In this document: positions 26,747 to 35,066 of the stretch, in pieces
Position numbering within the stretch: the stretch's first letter is position 1
How the letters are laid out: each line of letters starts with the position of its first letter
NCBI RefSeq assembly: GCF_013618625.1
Contig: NZ_JABRWO010000001.1
Span: forward strand, 1 to 64,000
Direction: 5' to 3'
DNA from: Bremerella alba
GTDB taxonomy: Bacteria > Planctomycetota > Planctomycetia > Pirellulales > Pirellulaceae
Length of the DNA stretch: 64,000 bases
Notes under the pieces: generated by a model
The model's input: the letters and a program-made list of their open reading frames with translations, nothing else
What the model was told of the DNA's origin: nothing
Database searches by the model: none
Program-made: the position numbers and the translations under genes

Positions 26747-28039
26747 ATGAGCGAGCGAAAGATTATCGACGACGTACGAGACCAGTACGCAGGCGTGGCC
26801 CGAGGCGGCCTATCGAACGAGTCGAATTCGATTCGGTCGATCGCTTCTGCTTTTGGATATTCCGAGGATGAACTGAACCAGCTGCCGTCTGAAGCCAACA
26901 TGGGACTGTCCTGCGGCAACCCCTTGGCACTGGCTGGCATTCGCGAAGGCGAAGTCGTTGTGGACCTCGGATGCGGAGGTGGCATGGATGTGTTTCTGGC
27001 GGCTCGCAAAGTGGGAACGTCAGGCCGTGTCATTGGCATCGACATGACAGCCGAGATGCTCGAGCGTGCCCGGGCCGGCCAAGAGAAACTTGGACTAACG
27101 AATGTCGAATTCCACCAATCTACCATCGATCGATTGCCGCTGCCTGACAATTCCGTCGACTGCGTGATTAGCAATTGCGTGATCAATCTGGTGCCTGACA
27201 AGCTGGCCGTCTTCCATGAGATCCAGCGAGTGCTCAAGCCTGGTGGCCGCGTGGCACTGAGCGATATTGCGCTTAAGCAAGAACTGCCAAACGAAGTAAA
27301 GCAAAGTGTCGAAGCCTATATCGGTTGCATCTCAGGTGCAATTCTCATCGATGAGTATCGCAGCTTATTGCAGCAAGCGGGCTTTGCCTCCGTGGCAGTG
27401 ACGGATACAGGCGTAGATCTAAATGCGTATGCAATGGCGAGTGACGGCGAATGCTGCGGCGAGGTTTCGTGTTGTTCCGATGCAGGCGGATCGACTGGCG
27501 ATACCGAGCAAAAGTCATTACATGATGGACTCGCTTCCGTCATGCGATCGTTCGATGCCAATGCGTATGCCGCGAGCGTACGAGTGCACGCCCTAAAGCA
27601 GTCCTCGACGCATGAGTCGAACCCCCTTCCCGTTTTAAATCTTCAACCAGTTACAGAGGAGAAAGCCATGAAGTCTGTTCAAGTCTATGACAAACCGATG
27701 TGCTGCTCGAGCGGCGTCTGTGGTCCAGATGTTGACCCAGTATTACCAAAGTTCGCTGCGGATTTGGACTGGATCAAAAACCAAGGCCACAACGTTGAGC
27801 GATACAACTTGGCTCAGCAGCCACAAGCCTTCATCGAGAACAAGGCGATTCACCAATTGTTGAGTACCTCTGGAACGGACTGCCTGCCAGTTGTGGTCAT
27901 CGATGGAGAGATCGTCAGTCAAACCACTTATCCATCGCGTGAAGACCTTGCCGGCTGGGTCGCAGGTTCACCTGCCAAACAACTTTTACCGGTTGCCAAA
28001 CCAGACGGTGGATGCTGCGGAAATAGCGGTTGCTGTTAG
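26747..28039 (+). CDS. arsM: ArsM-ArsD fusion: arsenite methyltransferase plus ArsD metallochaperone
   Basis: A 430-residue two-domain protein. ATG 26747 is chosen over GTG 26732 because AAGGAG lies 6 bp upstream of it. Residues about 1-285 are ArsM: SAM motif DLGCGGG (73-79) and the three conserved arsenic-binding cysteines Cys56 (SCGNP), Cys144 (SNCVINL) and Cys194 (GCISGA), plus an extra cysteine cluster at 236-243. A 20-25-residue linker leads to residues 308-430, a complete ArsD with Cys319, Cys320 and Cys325 matching the Cys12/13/18 trio and two C-terminal CC pairs (423-424, 429-430). ArsD hands arsenite to ArsA, encoded 59 bp downstream; ArsM makes methylated arsenicals using SAM. The frame is continuous; an internal start for ArsD alone is listed separately. 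Confidence 0.92.
   Translation: MSERKIIDDVRDQYAGVARGGLSNESNSIRSIASAFGYSEDELNQLPSEANMGLSCGNPLALAGIREGEVVVDLGCGGGMDVFLAARKVGTSGRVIGIDMTAEMLERARAGQEKLGLTNVEFHQSTIDRLPLPDNSVDCVISNCVINLVPDKLAVFHEIQRVLKPGGRVALSDIALKQELPNEVKQSVEAYIGCISGAILIDEYRSLLQQAGFASVAVTDTGVDLNAYAMASDGECCGEVSCCSDAGGSTGDTEQKSLHDGLASVMRSFDANAYAASVRVHALKQSSTHESNPLPVLNLQPVTEEKAMKSVQVYDKPMCCSSGVCGPDVDPVLPKFAADLDWIKNQGHNVERYNLAQQPQAFIENKAIHQLLSTSGTDCLPVVVIDGEIVSQTTYPSREDLAGWVAGSPAKQLLPVAKPDGGCCGNSGCC
27655..28039 (+). promoter_or_regulatory. arsD: internal ribosome site and start for stand-alone ArsD
   Basis: Inside the fusion, AGAGGAG at about 27655-27661 precedes an in-frame ATG at 27668 with normal spacing. Translation from here would give a 123-residue ArsD beginning [13 protein letters not shown], almost the same length as E. 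coli ArsD (120). The site is what one expects if an ancestral arsD gene lost the stop codon of the upstream arsM. Both the fusion and free ArsD may be made from one message. Confidence 0.6.
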
Positions 28040-28098
28040 GGACAACAAAGCGATGGCGATACGCTGGCAACAGATAATCAACACAAGGAACGTGACTC

Positions 28099-29883
28099 AT
28101 GAAATTTCTAGATCATCCAACCCGGAACTTGTTCTTCACCGGTAAAGGTGGCGTCGGAAAAACTTCGGTGGCATGTGCGACCGCGGTAAAACTTGCAGAT
28201 ACAAACAAGAGAGTATTGCTAGTTTCCACCGACCCCGCGTCAAACCTCGATGAAGTTCTGGGCATCACTCTAGGTAACCATCCCACAGCGATCCCAGAGG
28301 CACCGACGCTGTTCGCGATGAACCTTGATCCGGAGAAATCAGCAGCCGAGTATCGCGAACGCATGGTTGGGCCTTATCGTGGGGTTCTCCCCGAGGCCGC
28401 CGTCGCCAGCATGGAGGAACAATTCTCCGGTTCTTGCACGCTTGAGATCGCGGCCTTCGATGAGTTCTCACGGTTGCTCGGCGATCCGTCGGCCACGGCT
28501 GAGTTCGACCATGTGATCTTTGATACGGCTCCGACCGGCCACACGTTAAGATTGCTGACGCTACCATCGGCCTGGGATGGCTTCATGGAGCAGAACACAA
28601 CCGGCACGAGTTGCCTTGGGCCGCTGGCCGGTCTGCAGGCTCAGCAGAAGCTTTACCAAGAGTCGGTTAAGGCGCTCAGCGACACCGCTGTAACCACACT
28701 CGTGCTGGTCGCTCGTGCCGAGCCCAGTGCCTTACGAGAAGCGGCACGAACCAGCGAGGAACTGGCTGAGTTGGATGTCCGGAATCAACATCTCGTAGTC
28801 AACGGGGTTTTCCAGGCAATCGACTCGAGCGACTCGTATGCCGTCGCATTACAACATCGAGGGACGACAGCACTTGACGCGATGCCTGAGCAGCTGAAGA
28901 CGTTTCCTCATACCATCGTGCCGCTCAGCCCAAATGGCATCATGGGGATCGATTCGCTCCGTCGTCTCGGTACAGCCGATGCCCCTTCCGCTACTAGTTT
29001 AAGCGACGAAGATAATAACAATAGGCTTGAAGAACTTCCGCCGCTATCCGACTTAATCGATGACCTGGTTGCCCCAGGGCATGGGGTAATCTTGGCGATG
29101 GGCAAAGGAGGCGTTGGCAAAACGACTGTTGCCGCAGCGGTCGCAGTAGCGATTGCCGAACGAGGCTACGAAGTCCATTTGTCCACAACCGATCCTGCGG
29201 CACATATCGCTGCAGCGATGAACGACGAACGCTTGCCAAACTTGTCGGTCAGTCGTATTGATCCGGCTGAGGAAACCGCCAAATACTCGGCAGAAGTTTT
29301 AGGCAAAGCAGGAGCAAACCTCGACGAACAAGGCAAGGCACTTCTGGAAGAAGACCTGCGTTCGCCATGCACGGAAGAGATTGCGGTGTTCCGAGCATTT
29401 GCCGATGCCGTTTCTGCTGGCACCAACAAATTTGTTGTTCTCGATACAGCTCCCACGGGGCACACGGTATTGTTACTTGATTCGGCTCTTGCTTATCACC
29501 GCGAAGTGACTCGACAGTCGAGCGAAATGCCCGAAGCAGTCACGAACCTGCTACCACGACTCCGCGATCCAAACTTCACGCGAGTACTGATTGTCACGCT
29601 TCCAGAAGCGACTCCGGTGCATGAAGCGGCTACGTTACAGCGAGACCTGCGACGCGCCGAGATTGAGCCTTACGCCTGGGTGATCAACCAAGTGCTCAGC
29701 CCTCTGCCGATCACCGATCCGCTGATGAAACAGCGTCGATCGTACGAGCAGAAGTACTTGCGAGAAGTGTCAGAAACGCAGGCCAGTCGTGTCGCAATTA
29801 TCCCTTGGCAGCTCGAGCCACCAACCGGCCTTCAAGGACTAAGCCGGTTGACACATTCGGACCTAAGCATCTTAAAATCCTAA
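28099..29883 (+). CDS. arsA: ArsA arsenite pump-driving ATPase
   Basis: A 594-residue ATPase with duplicated halves. P-loops are GKGGVGKTS at 15-23 and GKGGVGKTT at 335-343. The signal-transduction motif DTAPTGHT occurs in both halves (142-149 and in the second half). The three metal-site cysteines of E. coli ArsA are conserved: Cys113 and Cys172 at identical positions and Cys424 close to the E. coli Cys422. It accepts arsenite from ArsD and energises the membrane pump with ATP. Here the available carrier is an Acr3-type protein encoded convergently rather than ArsB. The gene follows the ArsM-ArsD fusion by 59 bp and ends before a strong hairpin at 29944-29972. Confidence 0.95.
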   Translation: MKFLDHPTRNLFFTGKGGVGKTSVACATAVKLADTNKRVLLVSTDPASNLDEVLGITLGNHPTAIPEAPTLFAMNLDPEKSAAEYRERMVGPYRGVLPEAAVASMEEQFSGSCTLEIAAFDEFSRLLGDPSATAEFDHVIFDTAPTGHTLRLLTLPSAWDGFMEQNTTGTSCLGPLAGLQAQQKLYQESVKALSDTAVTTLVLVARAEPSALREAARTSEELAELDVRNQHLVVNGVFQAIDSSDSYAVALQHRGTTALDAMPEQLKTFPHTIVPLSPNGIMGIDSLRRLGTADAPSATSLSDEDNNNRLEELPPLSDLIDDLVAPGHGVILAMGKGGVGKTTVAAAVAVAIAERGYEVHLSTTDPAAHIAAAMNDERLPNLSVSRIDPAEETAKYSAEVLGKAGANLDEQGKALLEEDLRSPCTEEIAVFRAFADAVSAGTNKFVVLDTAPTGHTVLLLDSALAYHREVTRQSSEMPEAVTNLLPRLRDPNFTRVLIVTLPEATPVHEAATLQRDLRRAEIEPYAWVINQVLSPLPITDPLMKQRRSYEQKYLREVSETQASRVAIIPWQLEPPTGLQGLSRLTHSDLSILKS

Positions 29884-29943
29884 AGCGGCTCCACCATAGC
29901 CAAAGTCTAAGTCCTAGGTACCGGCTGGTGGAATGCAACGAAG

Positions 29944-29972
29944 GTCGTGCTGGTGAGGAATTCCAGCACGAC
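29944..29972. terminator. 10-bp stem hairpin between convergent arsA and acr3
   Basis: GTCGTGCTGG and CCAGCACGAC pair perfectly across a 9-base loop. It lies 60 bp after the arsA stop and 97 bp after the acr3 stop on the opposite strand, so it may serve both directions. No U tract follows on either strand. Confidence 0.55.
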
Positions 29973-30068
29973 TACAAACTCTGCATGGCAAGACTCGTGC
30001 TAGTGATGACCGTGATTCACGAGCAGCCCAAGTGTCAACACGCACCACAATTCGCATCTCTTACGGCT

Positions 30069-31136
30069 TTAATTCTCGTCGCTTGCCTCGAATCGCAAGA
30101 ACGCTCCGCTCGTCTTGTTGGCGTAGGCGACAAGTGCCAGCATCACCGGGACTTCCACCAGCACACCCACAATCGTCGCCAGAACAACGGGCGAAGACGT
30201 GCCAAACAAAGTGATCGCGACAGCGACCGAAAGCTCGAAAAAATTCGATGCGCCGATCATACCTGCAGGGGCAGCAATGTCATGATGACAGTGAAGCCTG
30301 TAGCAAGCACCATAGGCCAGAAAGAAGATCAACACTGTTTGAATAATCAATGGAATGGCGATCAGCACAATATGCAGCGGATTGTTGATGATCACTTCGC
30401 CTTGGAATGAAAAGATTAAGATCAGTGTCAGCAGCAGCCCCGCAATCGTGATGTTGTTGAACTTAGGGATGAACACGTTCTGAAAATATTCTTTCCCCTT
30501 GGAGCGAACGACCAGATTTCGAGTAAGCACTCCACCGACTAACGGGACAACCACAAAGAGGAGCACGGAGACGATCAACGTCATCCATGGAATCGTAATC
30601 CCACCAATGCCGAGCAAGAACGCCACAATGGGAGTAAACGCAATCAAGATAATCAAGTCATTCGTTGCCACTTGAACGACGGTATAGGCAGCATTACCGC
30701 GAGTTAAATGACTCCACACAAAAACCATTGCTGTGCACGGTGCGGCACCAAGCAAAACAGCGCCGGCCAAGTAATCCTTGGCCAGTTCAGGCGGGATCCA
30801 CGGCTTGAAGACCACATAGAAAAAGAAGGCAGCAATGCCAAACATGGTAAAAGGCTTGATAAGCCAATTCACGATCCAGGTAACGAATAGGCCTTTCGGA
30901 TTCTTTCCAACGTTCTTCACACTGGCGAAATCGACCTTCATCATCATCGGGTAGATCATCAACCAAATCAGAATTGCGATCGGTATCGAAACGTTGGCAT
31001 ACTCAAACTTCGCAAGAAACGCGGGAACAGCCGGCAAGAATTTCCCGATCAGCACCCCGATCACCATGCAAAGGGCGACCCATATCGTGAGTTTTTTTTC
31101 AAAGAAGCTGATTGCAGCCTTTTCAGCTTTGTCCAT
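30069..31136 (-). CDS. acr3: Acr3-family arsenite efflux transporter
   Basis: A 355-residue membrane protein with ten predicted transmembrane segments. The conserved cysteine essential in Acr3 is visible in LLGAAPCTAMVFVWSHLTRGN (about residue 133), and the conserved NLVVRSKGKEYF loop and GMIGASNFFELSVAVAITLFG helix are present. It exports arsenite from the cytoplasm using membrane potential, and may be energised by ArsA. It is encoded 82 bp downstream of a second arsR on the same strand and convergently with arsA. A run of histidines in CYRLHCHHD is a minor local feature of the loop between helices. Confidence 0.95.
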   Translation of the reverse strand: MDKAEKAAISFFEKKLTIWVALCMVIGVLIGKFLPAVPAFLAKFEYANVSIPIAILIWLMIYPMMMKVDFASVKNVGKNPKGLFVTWIVNWLIKPFTMFGIAAFFFYVVFKPWIPPELAKDYLAGAVLLGAAPCTAMVFVWSHLTRGNAAYTVVQVATNDLIILIAFTPIVAFLLGIGGITIPWMTLIVSVLLFVVVPLVGGVLTRNLVVRSKGKEYFQNVFIPKFNNITIAGLLLTLILIFSFQGEVIINNPLHIVLIAIPLIIQTVLIFFLAYGACYRLHCHHDIAAPAGMIGASNFFELSVAVAITLFGTSSPVVLATIVGVLVEVPVMLALVAYANKTSGAFLRFEASDEN

Positions 31137-31218
31137 TTCGAGTCACTTTCTGATTCTTTAGCTTGTAAATGCTCATGTTTACCCCAACTGCTTAAGCTTT
31201 CTGGATACGCCGTCGACA

Positions 31219-31563
31219 CTAAGTTTTCGCAGGCCTGCGTTTAGGGCGATAACCTTCAATCGCTTTAGCCAATCCACGAAAAGCTTCCGTGAGGTGTTGA
31301 TATCGAACGGCATAGAAGACAGTGCGTCCTTCCTTCGTAGCAGTAAGAACGCCAGCTTTCTCCAGCACGCCCAAGTGACGTGAGACCACCGACAAGTCGA
31401 CTGCACAGCATTCGGTCAGTTCTGTAACAGAGCATGGCCGCCCACACTTTGCTAAGCAAGAGAGCAGTTTCAATCGCGTCGGCTCGCCCAATGCTTTGAA
31501 GAGTGCCGCGTCCAGTAGGTCGTCGATCGGTCCGCAGCACTGGGAAGCTTCTTGTGGTTTCAT
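31219..31563 (-). CDS. arsR: second ArsR-family repressor
   Basis: A 114-residue repressor from ATG 31563, chosen over the upstream ATG 31596 because AAAGGTG lies at normal spacing before it. The HTH reads LFKALGEPTRLKLLSCLAKCGRPCSVTELTECCAVDLSVVSRHLGVLEKAGVL. Cysteines in KCGRPC and ECCAVD near the recognition helix, plus SQCCGP at the N-terminus, are candidate arsenite ligands, in a different arrangement from the ArsR at 26342. It is followed by acr3 on the same strand and is divergent from the arsenate reductase gene starting at 31739, so it probably controls both through the 175-bp spacer. Confidence 0.9.
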   Translation of the reverse strand: MKPQEASQCCGPIDDLLDAALFKALGEPTRLKLLSCLAKCGRPCSVTELTECCAVDLSVVSRHLGVLEKAGVLTATKEGRTVFYAVRYQHLTEAFRGLAKAIEGYRPKRRPAKT

Positions 31564-31738
31564 GCTCGAACACCTTTTAATGCATACTTGCGTCACTTTG
31601 CAAACGTAGCGGCTTCCACGAACAACGTCAAGCTGGTAAATTGTTCTCGTTAGAAGAAGACCGCACGGGGAAAACGATCAGCTGAGTTTGCGATGGTCGT
31701 TTACTTTGTCACAACCTGAGCCATTAGAAGGACCTCAG

Positions 31739-32389
31739 ATGTCCGTAAAGCAACCCGCTTCATCGGCCAACTCGTTTTACCCAGAGTTGCTGCGATACCT
31801 GAACGACAGAGCATTGGCTTTCGATACAATTCCTAGCGATCGAAAGGCTGAGCTCGCTAAAGTTGCCGACTACATTCGCGAGCGTCGGTCGAAGTCCGAG
31901 CCTGCAAAACTAATGTTCATCTGTACTCACAATTCGCGACGAAGCCATCTTACTCAGATTTGGGCACAGGTTTCTGCGAAATACTTTGGGCTGGACGGCG
32001 TTGAAACATTCTCAGGAGGTACCGAAGCCACTGCGTTCAACCCTCGCGCGACTGCCGCCATGCAGCGATGTGGATTGAAGATCATCGCCGATGATCCAAA
32101 CGCGACCAATCCACGCTACAGCGTCTACACATCCGACACATCGACTCCAGAAATTTGCTTCTCAAAAGTCTATGATGCGCCACCCAATCCAACCAAGGGT
32201 TACTGTGCGGTAATGACTTGCTCACAAGCTGATGAAGCCTGCCCGCTCGTGATAGGCTGCGAGCTTCGCATGCCGATCCGATATGAAGATCCGAAAGAAG
32301 CCGACGACACCGAGTTCGAGGCTCAACGGTATGACGAGCGTTCCGTCCAAATTTGCAACGAAATGCTTTACATGATGTCCATAGTTTAG
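31739..32389 (+). CDS. arsC: arsenate reductase-like low-molecular-weight phosphatase
   Basis: A 216-residue protein from ATG 31739, which has GAAGGA in front; a longer frame from 31688 has no ribosome site. After an N-terminal extension of about 60 residues, the LMW protein-tyrosine phosphatase fold begins at LMFICTHNSRRSHLTQIWA, with the C-x5-R active site CTHNSRR. FSGGTEATAFNPRA and the later VMTCSQADEACP segment (cysteine pair) fit the thioredoxin-linked ArsC relatives found in ars clusters of many environmental bacteria. It would reduce arsenate to arsenite for efflux or methylation. The pairing with arsR/acr3 supports this role over a protein phosphatase. Confidence 0.85.
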   Translation: MSVKQPASSANSFYPELLRYLNDRALAFDTIPSDRKAELAKVADYIRERRSKSEPAKLMFICTHNSRRSHLTQIWAQVSAKYFGLDGVETFSGGTEATAFNPRATAAMQRCGLKIIADDPNATNPRYSVYTSDTSTPEICFSKVYDAPPNPTKGYCAVMTCSQADEACPLVIGCELRMPIRYEDPKEADDTEFEAQRYDERSVQICNEMLYMMSIV

Positions 32390-32829
32390 AGCAAAACAGG
32401 ATGCTCCCGGCTTCTCATATCCTAGTATCCTACTGCCGGGTTAGCCGTGTATTCGACACCTTAGTCACCCGCGTTTTCAGGCACAAAACGGTCTTCACAT
32501 ATTCAAGTGGGACCATCATAGATGTTGCTTCCGCTACTGAGTTGAGCTCGTTCATCTTAGAAATCCAGATACTTAGCCCGCACAAACTAAGTCCAAATTT
32601 TCAGGCACTGGCTACAGCAACTAGCCTTGGTAAAATCGGTTTTCGGGCTATCAAGAAGCATATAGCGTTAGTCGCGGCGTGGTGACGGAAAACGTCCGCC
32701 AGTAAACTTCTCTATCCCCAACGGGGCCGTTCCTAGTTTGAGTGCAAGCACGACCAGGTCGGCATCGCTGCTTTGAGGCAAATGCGATTCGCTAGCGATC
32801 ACTCTATTCCAACCGATAGGCAACAACTG
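32390..32829. other. 440 bp intergenic, no gene supported
   Basis: Between the arsenate reductase and an SGNH hydrolase gene. One plus-strand open frame spans 32353-32685, but it overlaps the end of arsC, lacks a ribosome site and has no recognisable motif. No repeats or clear promoter seen. It marks the right edge of the ars island. Confidence 0.45.
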
Positions 32830-33654
32830 ATGAAATGCTGCACACTGTTGATTTTGGCTGTCACATCATTCTTCTCGATGGGGCTGATGACTTGTTCAAA
32901 TGTCCAGGCAGAACCGACCAATGCGAAAGAAGCTGCTGCGGAGAAAGCAAGAGCAGATCAGGAACTCGATGACCGGTATCAAGCGTTGGTCAAGACACTT
33001 TCGCCGGCTGAGCAAGCCTGGGAACGTGTACTACAAGAGAACCTGGGCAACTTCTATCTGCCGATTCACAAGCGGGAAAAGATCGCCGGCAAATCAAATG
33101 CCTGGGACTTCGTCAAAGACGATCCCCAACTTCCTCGTGTGCTATTGATTGGGGACTCGGTTTCCCGTGGCTACACGCAAAGTGTCCGCAATGAACTTGC
33201 GGGCAAAGTCAATGTTCATCGGGCCCCTGCCAACTGCGGTCCCACATCGCTCGGCCTGAGAAATCTTGACGTCTGGCTAGGCGATGAAAAGTGGGACGTT
33301 ATCCACTTCAACTTTGGCATCCACGACCGGAACACGCCCATAGCCGAGTATCGCCAGCGACTGGAGCAGCTTATCGCGCGGATGCAAGAGACAGGAGCGA
33401 AGCTTATCTGGGCCTCAACGACCCCCATTCCTGATGATGCTGCAAAGAAGCAGACGGCAGCCTCAATCGCTGAACGCAACAAGGCAGCAGCCGAGATCAT
33501 GGCGAAACATGGCATAGAGACCAACGACTTATTCATCTCGATCACTCCTTATCTGGACAAGATGCAAAATCCGAATGACGTTCACTTTAATGCGGCAGGG
33601 TACAAATTCCTTGGCCAAAATACGGCTAAAGCAATCAGTAACGCATTGAAATAA
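32830..33654 (+). CDS. secreted SGNH/GDSL hydrolase
   Basis: A 274-residue protein from ATG 32830, where the signal peptide begins (MKCCTLLILAVTSFFSMGL, ending VQAE); a frame from 32773 adds 19 unlikely residues. After an Ala/Lys/Glu-rich helical stretch, block I is VLLIGDSVSRGY with the catalytic Ser in GDS, and block V is DVHFNAAGYKFLG with the Asp-x-x-His pair; the oxyanion residues are in VIHFNFGIHD. SGNH hydrolases deacylate or deacetylate carbohydrates and lipids. Many planctomycete versions are thought to act on polysaccharides. It is convergent with the DUF1501 gene, ending 17 bp away. Confidence 0.88.
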   Translation: MKCCTLLILAVTSFFSMGLMTCSNVQAEPTNAKEAAAEKARADQELDDRYQALVKTLSPAEQAWERVLQENLGNFYLPIHKREKIAGKSNAWDFVKDDPQLPRVLLIGDSVSRGYTQSVRNELAGKVNVHRAPANCGPTSLGLRNLDVWLGDEKWDVIHFNFGIHDRNTPIAEYRQRLEQLIARMQETGAKLIWASTTPIPDDAAKKQTAASIAERNKAAAEIMAKHGIETNDLFISITPYLDKMQNPNDVHFNAAGYKFLGQNTAKAISNALK

Positions 33655-33671
33655 GGCCAGTCATCCGCCGT

Positions 33672-35018
33672 TTAGGAGAAAATCTCATGAACAACCTTGC
33701 CACCTTCCGGCCCGGTCAGGCGATGCTCTCTTCCTTCATGATTGAAGGTCAACTTGTCGTGCCGTAATCCGAGAGCTTGCAGAATGGTCGCATGCAAATC
33801 ATGGAAATGCACTTGCCCTTCCACCGCGCGCGAGCCAGTATCGTCGGTCTTGCCGTGCGTATAGCCGGCTTTCACGCCACCGCCAGCCAACCAAAATGTG
33901 AACCCGCGGTAGTTGTGTCCACTTTCGTCCTTGCCATTGTCAGGCGTCAGACCTGGACGACCAAACTCACCTCCCCAGACCACCAGCGTGTCTTCCAATA
34001 GGCCTCGCATCTCAAGGTCACCCAGCAAAGCAGCAATCGGAGCATCGGTAACTTCGCAATTGGCTTCCAGATCTCGTCGATGGTTCTTGTGTTGGTCCCA
34101 GCTGCCGTGATTGACTTCGATAAAACGAACGCCAGCTTCGGCAAAACGTCGGGCCAACAGGCATTGCCGGCCAAAATCGGAAGGCTTACAGGTTCCCACC
34201 GAAAGCGATTTACCGACACGATACCGCTGTAGCGTCTCCTCCGATTCGGTACTTATATCCAGCAAAGCTGGTGCGACGGACTGCATGCGATAGGCGAGTT
34301 CCATCGACTCGATCACACCTTCCAGCTTTTCGGCATCCTGGTTTTGCTGAAGGTGCTGACGGTTTAGCGTTTGGATGAAATCTAATTGATGACGCTTAGC
34401 CGCACTCGATAGGTGATCACCACGAATGTTGTTGATTGTCGCCTTCGACATGCTCTCGCCATTTGTGCCGATAGGCGTGCCCTCGTAAACAGGCGGCAGA
34501 AATGCGCTGGAGTACACTGACGGCTTCGAGGTGTTTAGACTGATGAAGCCAGGAAGATTTTGATTCTCAGTCCCCAATCCATAGTTGACCCACGAACCCA
34601 TGCTTGGCCGATGCCGCAGTCTTTCGCCGGTGTGTAGCTGCAAGAACGATTGAGCATGGTTGCCGGTATCGGCATGCATGCCGTTGACGATGCAAAGCTT
34701 ATCGGCATGTCGGGATATTTCAGGCAATAAATCTGAAACCCATTGTCCGCTCTCACCCCGCTGGCGAAATGGATAGACCGAACCGGGATGCTTCTTTTGA
34801 CCTGTTTGCGGCTTGTAATCAAACAAATCCAATTGCGCGGGGCCGCCGCTCATGCACAGGAAGATGACTCGCTTGGCTCGTGGACGCACTGGCGGAACTT
34901 TCAATTCCAGCGAATCGGTCGATTCGGCCAGGAGCGACTTTTGGCAAAGGGCCGAAAGAGCTAAGTACCCGAACCCACACGATGCCGATTGCAGCAGGTT
35001 TCTTCGAGATGAAATCAT
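33672..35018 (-). CDS. DUF1501 protein, Tat-exported
   Basis: A 448-residue protein with a twin-arginine signal ([23 protein letters not shown]). The DUF1501 (sulfatase-like fold) features include [59 protein letters not shown] and [42 protein letters not shown]. The domain resembles alkaline phosphatases and sulfatases in layout but no catalytic activity is established. It is encoded 48 bp downstream of a PSD1 cytochrome gene on the same strand, the standard planctomycete pair. Export folded through Tat is predicted. Confidence 0.93.
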   Translation of the reverse strand: MISSRRNLLQSASCGFGYLALSALCQKSLLAESTDSLELKVPPVRPRAKRVIFLCMSGGPAQLDLFDYKPQTGQKKHPGSVYPFRQRGESGQWVSDLLPEISRHADKLCIVNGMHADTGNHAQSFLQLHTGERLRHRPSMGSWVNYGLGTENQNLPGFISLNTSKPSVYSSAFLPPVYEGTPIGTNGESMSKATINNIRGDHLSSAAKRHQLDFIQTLNRQHLQQNQDAEKLEGVIESMELAYRMQSVAPALLDISTESEETLQRYRVGKSLSVGTCKPSDFGRQCLLARRFAEAGVRFIEVNHGSWDQHKNHRRDLEANCEVTDAPIAALLGDLEMRGLLEDTLVVWGGEFGRPGLTPDNGKDESGHNYRGFTFWLAGGGVKAGYTHGKTDDTGSRAVEGQVHFHDLHATILQALGLRHDKLTFNHEGREHRLTGPEGGKVVHEIFS

Positions 35019-35066
35019 AGGAGACCTCGCTGTTGATTGGGTACGCCGGATCTTAGCTTGTAGGGG

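Noticed and set aside
32353-32685. A 110-codon plus-strand frame downstream of arsC
   Set aside because: It begins inside arsC in another frame, lacks a ribosome site and resembles no known protein.
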